This document shows positions 6,702-9,348 of a stretch of DNA of 9,348 nucleotides, piece after piece (position 1 is the first letter of the stretch; each line of letters begins with the position of its first letter). The notes under the pieces were generated by a model. The model was given only the letters and a program-made list of their open reading frames with translations. It searched no databases and was not told where the DNA came from. The stretch spans positions 1 through 9,348 of the forward strand of contig DVIC01000052.1 of assembly GCA_018711545.1 (NCBI GenBank), in the 5' to 3' direction. The position numbers and the translations under genes are program-made. Source of the stretch: Fimenecus stercoravium. Lineage in GTDB: Bacteria > Bacillota > Clostridia > Oscillospirales > Acutalibacteraceae.

Positions 6702-7437
6702 GGTGCTTTCTCCTTTTTTCTGCGGCATTCGTCAACGCACGGACCTCTGCTTCGGTCAAACGCCGCCATGAACCGACTTTGAGCATTCCAAGCTTCACAG
6801 AACCAACCTTTGTGCGCTTGAGCCGCGCCACCTCAAGACCTACCGCCTCACACATCTTTCGAATTTGCCGGTTTCTGCCCTCATGTATCACAATTTCCAA
6901 CACGGCGCCGGTGCTGTTTGCATCGAGTATGCGCACATCGGCGGGCAGCGTCCGCTTGCCGTCGATCAAAACGCCGGCCGAAAGTGCTGTAATTTGATCA
7001 TCCGACACAGCGGAACGCACGGTCACACGATAGGTCTTTGGAACGTGCGACGATGGGTGGGCAAGCAGATTGGCAAAATTGCCGTCGTTTGTCATAAGCA
7101 AAAGCCCTTCGGACTCGCGGTCAAGCCTGCCGACGGGGTATACACGCTCAGGAATGTCGCCGATCAGCTGGGCAACGCATTTTCTGCCCTTTTCATCGTG
7201 CATGGTCGTGATATAACCGCGCGGCTTGTGGAGCATATAGTACGCATTTTGCCCTTGCGTTCGGATCGGCTTGCCGTGTACCGTAACGGTGTCATCGGGA
7301 CAGACCTTATCCCCCACACAAGCTTTTCGACCGTTGACACGCACTGCACCCGAAGCAATCAAATCCTCACATTTTCTGCGGGATGCAACACCGCAGTCCG
7401 CCATGAATTTTTGCAGTCTGATTTTTTCGTCCGCCAT
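6688..7437 (-). CDS. rluB: 23S rRNA pseudouridine synthase, RluB/RsuA family
   Basis: Converts a uridine in rRNA to pseudouridine; by similarity to Bacillus RluB the target would be the peptidyl transferase region of 23S rRNA. The 249-residue protein begins with an S4 RNA-binding domain (R-L-Q-K-F-M-A-D-C-G-V-A-S-R-R at about 7-21 through V-N-G-R near 34-37). The catalytic domain has K-P-R-G-Y near 71-75, the active-site motif G-R-L-D-R-E-S-E-G with D106 as the catalytic Asp, and E-G-R-N-R-Q-I-R-K-M typical of the RsuA/RluB/E/F group. The ATG start has GGGAG 5 bases upstream; the longer frame up to 7644 would run back inside the carboxypeptidase gene. One base separates it from that gene's stop. 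RluB rather than RsuA is preferred from context. Confidence 0.93.
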   Translation of the reverse strand: MADEKIRLQKFMADCGVASRRKCEDLIASGAVRVNGRKACVGDKVCPDDTVTVHGKPIRTQGQNAYYMLHKPRGYITTMHDEKGRKCVAQLIGDIPERVYPVGRLDRESEGLLLMTNDGNFANLLAHPSSHVPKTYRVTVRSAVSDDQITALSAGVLIDGKRTLPADVRILDANSTGAVLEIVIHEGRNRQIRKMCEAVGLEVARLKRTKVGSVKLGMLKVGSWRRLTEAEVRALTNAAEKRRKHHAVL

Positions 7438-7438
7438 A

Positions 7439-8596
7439 TTACTCCCGTCCGAATATGCTTTTGATCCGCTCCCAAAGAGAAGGCTTATCCGTTTCCTGAG
7501 ACGCTTCTTGCTCTGCCGTCGTACAGGAGACATCGCTTTCAGCAACAAGCGGTATTTCCAAAATCGTTTTTCCGTCCAAAGTGTATTGCACAGACCCGAT
7601 ACAGTCACCCGCTTGCAGCGGAGCGTACAGAAAAGGTTGCACAAACACCTGTGCCGTGATCTGCGGTGTACTTTGCGTTACATCTATGAAAGGTGTTTCG
7701 GCAAGCACGGCGCGCACCGTCGATGCGTCCCCGCCTACTACGGGAACATTCGGCAGCTGTGCGGTCAGATCGGTACAATCCCGTGCTTCTGCAACTGAAA
7801 AACCGTAATCTAAAAGTTTTCGGTGATCCGCCCAGTCGTTTGGCGCATTGAGCGTCACGGCAATAAGCGTAACTCCGTCGCGCTCAGCTGCGGACACCAA
7901 ACATCTGCCGCTTTTTTTAGTATAGCCTGTTTTGATGCCAAACGCACCGTCGTAGCTTTTCAGCAAACGGTTATGGTTGGAAAGCGTACGCGCATACGGT
8001 GGATTCCCGTAATATACACGTTCGCTTTCCAGCGAGCAGATTTGCCGAAACAGCGGATTTTCAATCGCACAAGCTGCCAAAAGCGACATATCGTAAGCTG
8101 TAGAATAATGGTTTTCGGAGTCGAGCCCCGACACCGTTTCAAAGTGCGTATTCTGCATGCCGATTTCCTGCGCCTTTGCATTCATCAGTTCCAGAAAAGG
8201 CTCGATCCCGCCCGCCACGGCATACGCCGTCACATTGGCGGCGTCATTGCCGGATTCCAGCAGCATGCCGGACACAAGCGTCCGCAGGGAAATGGTATCG
8301 CCCGCAAGCAGACCGATGGAGGTCCCTTCCACGCGCACCATTTCATCGGTCACAACGATCTCGCGCTCCGGGTACCCGCTCTCAAGCGCTAAAAGCGACG
8401 TCATGATCTTAGTCGTGCTCGCCATGGGAAGCTGTTCGTCTGCATTTCGCGCATACAGCACTTCGCGCGTTTCGGCGACCATTAAAACACAAGCCTGTGC
8501 GGATAGATCCCCGGGCGATGCCGCAGCACTTTTCACGGGGAAAAGCGCAAGCAGCAGCGCAGCGCACAAGCAAACGGAAAAAATTTTTACAGACAA
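7439..8596 (-). CDS. D-alanyl-D-alanine carboxypeptidase, peptidase S11 family (DacF/DacB type)
   Basis: A penicillin-binding protein that trims the terminal D-Ala from peptidoglycan stem peptides outside the membrane. The 385-residue product has a signal peptide (positive start, hydrophobic residues about 5-20, likely cleavage after A-A-A near 26). The active site is complete: S60-T-T-K63 with S60 the acylated serine, S115-G-N117, and K222-T-G224. A C-terminal beta-rich domain (about 275-355) is followed by a polar linker and an end W-E-R-I-K-S-I-F that looks like an amphipathic membrane anchor. The TTG start is chosen because AGGTGG lies 5 bases upstream; a GTG at 8629 has no ribosome binding site and falls in a hairpin. 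DacF and DacB are both sporulation-linked in Bacillus; the rluB neighbour recalls dacB and the K-T-G-Y-T region recalls DacF, so I give no symbol. Confidence 0.94.
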   Translation of the reverse strand: MSVKIFSVCLCAALLLALFPVKSAAASPGDLSAQACVLMVAETREVLYARNADEQLPMASTTKIMTSLLALESGYPEREIVVTDEMVRVEGTSIGLLAGDTISLRTLVSGMLLESGNDAANVTAYAVAGGIEPFLELMNAKAQEIGMQNTHFETVSGLDSENHYSTAYDMSLLAACAIENPLFRQICSLESERVYYGNPPYARTLSNHNRLLKSYDGAFGIKTGYTKKSGRCLVSAAERDGVTLIAVTLNAPNDWADHRKLLDYGFSVAEARDCTDLTAQLPNVPVVGGDASTVRAVLAETPFIDVTQSTPQITAQVFVQPFLYAPLQAGDCIGSVQYTLDGKTILEIPLVAESDVSCTTAEQEASQETDKPSLWERIKSIFGRE

Positions 8597-8601
8597 ATCC
8601 A

Positions 8602-8607
8602 CCACCT
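8602..8607 (-). promoter_or_regulatory. Ribosome binding site of the carboxypeptidase gene
   Basis: Minus strand reads AGGTGG, 5 bases before the TTG at 8596. No comparable site precedes the in-frame GTG at 8629, so it decides the start. It lies 8 bases downstream of the hairpin at 8616-8660. Confidence 0.6.
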
Positions 8608-8615
8608 GCCAAAGC

Positions 8616-8660
8616 TTGATTTTCCGCACGGCAGCAAACGTGTGCCGGGCGGAAAATCAA
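8616..8660 (-). repeat. Inverted repeat (hairpin) in the leader of the carboxypeptidase gene
   Basis: Arms at 8616-8633 and 8643-8660 pair over 18 positions with a single A/G mismatch, around a 9-base loop. Each arm contains the stretch GATTTTCCGC followed, after the mismatch, by CGGCA. No run of T follows on either strand, so it is not a standard intrinsic terminator. It lies 43 bases after the ytfJ stop and 8 bases before the carboxypeptidase ribosome binding site. It could protect the 5' end, affect translation, or mark an RNA processing point. Confidence 0.7.
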
Positions 8661-8670
8661 AGTCTTAATA

Positions 8671-8697
8671 AGTATATGCAGGCAAGGCAAGTCCTAT
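8671..8697 (-). promoter_or_regulatory. Possible sporulation (SigE-like) promoter before the carboxypeptidase gene
   Basis: On the minus strand, ATA (8697-8695) is followed after 16 bases by CATATACT (8678-8671). This fits the loose Bacillus SigE pattern ATA, 16-18 bases, CATANNNT. Transcription would begin around 8664, just before the hairpin. The pattern is short and degenerate, so chance matches are common; the location before a family known to be sporulation-controlled is the main support. I see no good SigA promoter in the same gap. Confidence 0.35.
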
Positions 8698-8702
8698 TTT
8701 TG

Positions 8703-9152
8703 TTACGCCTCAGGCTTTGCGAGTTCTTCCATCGTAGCGGAAACTAAAGCATCGTCTGCCGCGTCCTGCGCAGCTCTGGCTTTTTCTTTCTTCGCCTTAT
8801 TGACTACGGAAGTTACCTTATCAAACATTTCGGGGACGAGGTTGACCACACGCTCAGCAGCATTATCAAATGCCGTGATATGCTTAAGCGTTACTTCGCC
8901 GTCGGAAATGACAAGGAACGCGACCGGCGTGATCGTCACGCCCGCGCCGCCGCCGCCGCCGAAAATTTCCTGATTGCTTTTCGAGGGAAAATCCGAACCG
9001 CCCGATGCAAAGCCGTAAGTCACTTTGGAAACGGGAATGATCGTCATGCCTTCGATTTGCATGGGGTCGCCGATGATCGTGCTGACGCTGACAAGATTCT
9101 TGACCTTCTCGATCGTCGCTTCGAGGATCCCGGCTGCAGATTGTTCTTTCAT
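8703..9152 (-). CDS. ytfJ: Sporulation protein YtfJ / GerW family
   Basis: A member of the YtfJ (GerW) family, found in spore formers and needed in B. subtilis for normal spore germination with some germinants; its biochemical role is not settled. The 149-residue product shows the family pattern: V-S-T-I-I-G-D-P near 23-30, T-I-I-P-V-S-K-V-T-Y-G-F at about 37-48, F-A-S-G-G-S-D-F, then a run of glycines (G-G-G-G-G-A-G near 65-71), and T-P-V-A-F-L-V-I near 75-82. The end is charged and helical, rich in Lys, Ala, Asp and Glu. The ATG start has AAGGTGG about 9 bases upstream. Its start overlaps the stop of the preceding DUF2953 gene (ATGA), the same pair as ytfI-ytfJ in Bacillus. Confidence 0.94.
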   Translation of the reverse strand: MKEQSAAGILEATIEKVKNLVSVSTIIGDPMQIEGMTIIPVSKVTYGFASGGSDFPSKSNQEIFGGGGGAGVTITPVAFLVISDGEVTLKHITAFDNAAERVVNLVPEMFDKVTSVVNKAKKEKARAAQDAADDALVSATMEELAKPEA

Positions 9153-9348
9153 ACAGTTGCACCACCTTGTATGTTTTCAGTATCTTTATTTTCTAAGGCT
9201 TTGGGTGCAGGCTTTGCGCGACGCACCTTCAAAACCACTTTAAACAACAATCGTACCGCCAAAACAAGAGCGGCGTTAATGAGAAAAATCGGCCGGATCG
9301 ACACGGAAAAAGAGAATTGTGCACTGCTGAATGTTCCCAGAAAATCCG
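9149..9348 (-). CDS. DUF2953 family protein, YtfI-like (partial, N-terminus beyond window)
   Basis: Only the last 65 residues are in the window. They read D-F-L-G-T-F-S-S-A-Q-F-S-F-S-V-S-I-R-P-I, then a hydrophobic stretch F-L-I-N-A-A-L-V-L-A-V-R-L-L-F at about 21-35, then a basic segment and a polar tail ending G-G-A-T-V. The S-I-R-P-I followed by a membrane-like helix fits the C-terminus of DUF2953 proteins. The TGA stop overlaps the ytfJ ATG by 4 bases (ATGA), which indicates translational coupling. The function of DUF2953 is unknown; co-occurrence with ytfJ points to sporulation. Because so little is visible, the family call depends largely on this neighbourhood. Confidence 0.7.
   Translation of the reverse strand, partial: DFLGTFSSAQFSFSVSIRPIFLINAALVLAVRLLFKVVLKVRRAKPAPKALENKDTENIQGGATV

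Noticed and set aside
8616..8660. Intrinsic terminator after ytfJ
   Set aside because: The stem is strong, but neither strand has a T run after it, so a standard terminator is not supported.
8921..8970. GC-rich run of CCG-type triplets as a repeat element
   Set aside because: These bases encode the glycine run that is normal in YtfJ proteins, so no separate repeat is needed.
1..9348. A hidden defence, mobile or secondary-metabolism system
   Set aside because: Every stretch above about 110 bases is covered by a recognised or plausible minus-strand gene in conserved order, and no transposase, integrase, direct-repeat array or toxin-antitoxin pair is visible.

Overview
The window looks like housekeeping chromosome from a spore-forming, low-to-moderate GC member of the Firmicutes, probably class Clostridia. 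This is inferred from the protein families (YtfI/YtfJ sporulation pair, RemA, YicC/YloC, YugP-type peptidase), from gene order shared with Bacillus and Clostridia, and from AGGAGG-type ribosome binding sites that often precede TTG or GTG starts. All 13 genes I can support lie on the minus strand, so transcription runs from high to low coordinates. I see no tRNA, rRNA, CRISPR array, transposon, phage gene or integration scar.

Upstream block (9348 down to about 6312). It opens with the tail of a DUF2953 (YtfI-like) protein whose stop overlaps the start of ytfJ/gerW, a spore germination-related gene. After a 106-base gap comes a secreted D-alanyl-D-alanine carboxypeptidase (S11 family), then an RluB-type rRNA pseudouridine synthase only 1 base later, then a small GNAT-like protein of unknown function that overlaps rluB by 14 bases. 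The gap before the carboxypeptidase holds a possible sporulation-type (SigE-like) promoter and a long hairpin just before the ribosome binding site. This block combines spore and cell-wall maturation with ribosome modification.

Downstream block (6315 down to 1). A near-consensus SigA promoter (TTGACA, 17 bases, TACAAT) has its -35 box on the stop codon of the GNAT-like gene. It should drive a tightly packed operon: yicC (YloC-type endoribonuclease), remA (DNA-binding regulator), gmk (guanylate kinase), rpoZ (RNA polymerase omega), priA (replication restart helicase), def (peptide deformylase), fmt (methionyl-tRNA formyltransferase) and a zinc membrane peptidase (YugP family) cut by the window edge. 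The order matches the Bacillus subtilis yloC-remA-gmk-rpoZ-coaBC-priA-def-fmt cluster, except that coaBC is absent between rpoZ and priA. Functionally it links nucleotide supply, transcription, replication restart and formyl-methionine handling.

I found no clearly new multi-gene system. The points most worth a second look are the orphan GNAT-like gene with its Cys-rich tail, the regulatory gap before the carboxypeptidase gene, and the lineage-specific changes in otherwise conserved gene order (missing coaBC; carboxypeptidase next to rluB without spmAB).
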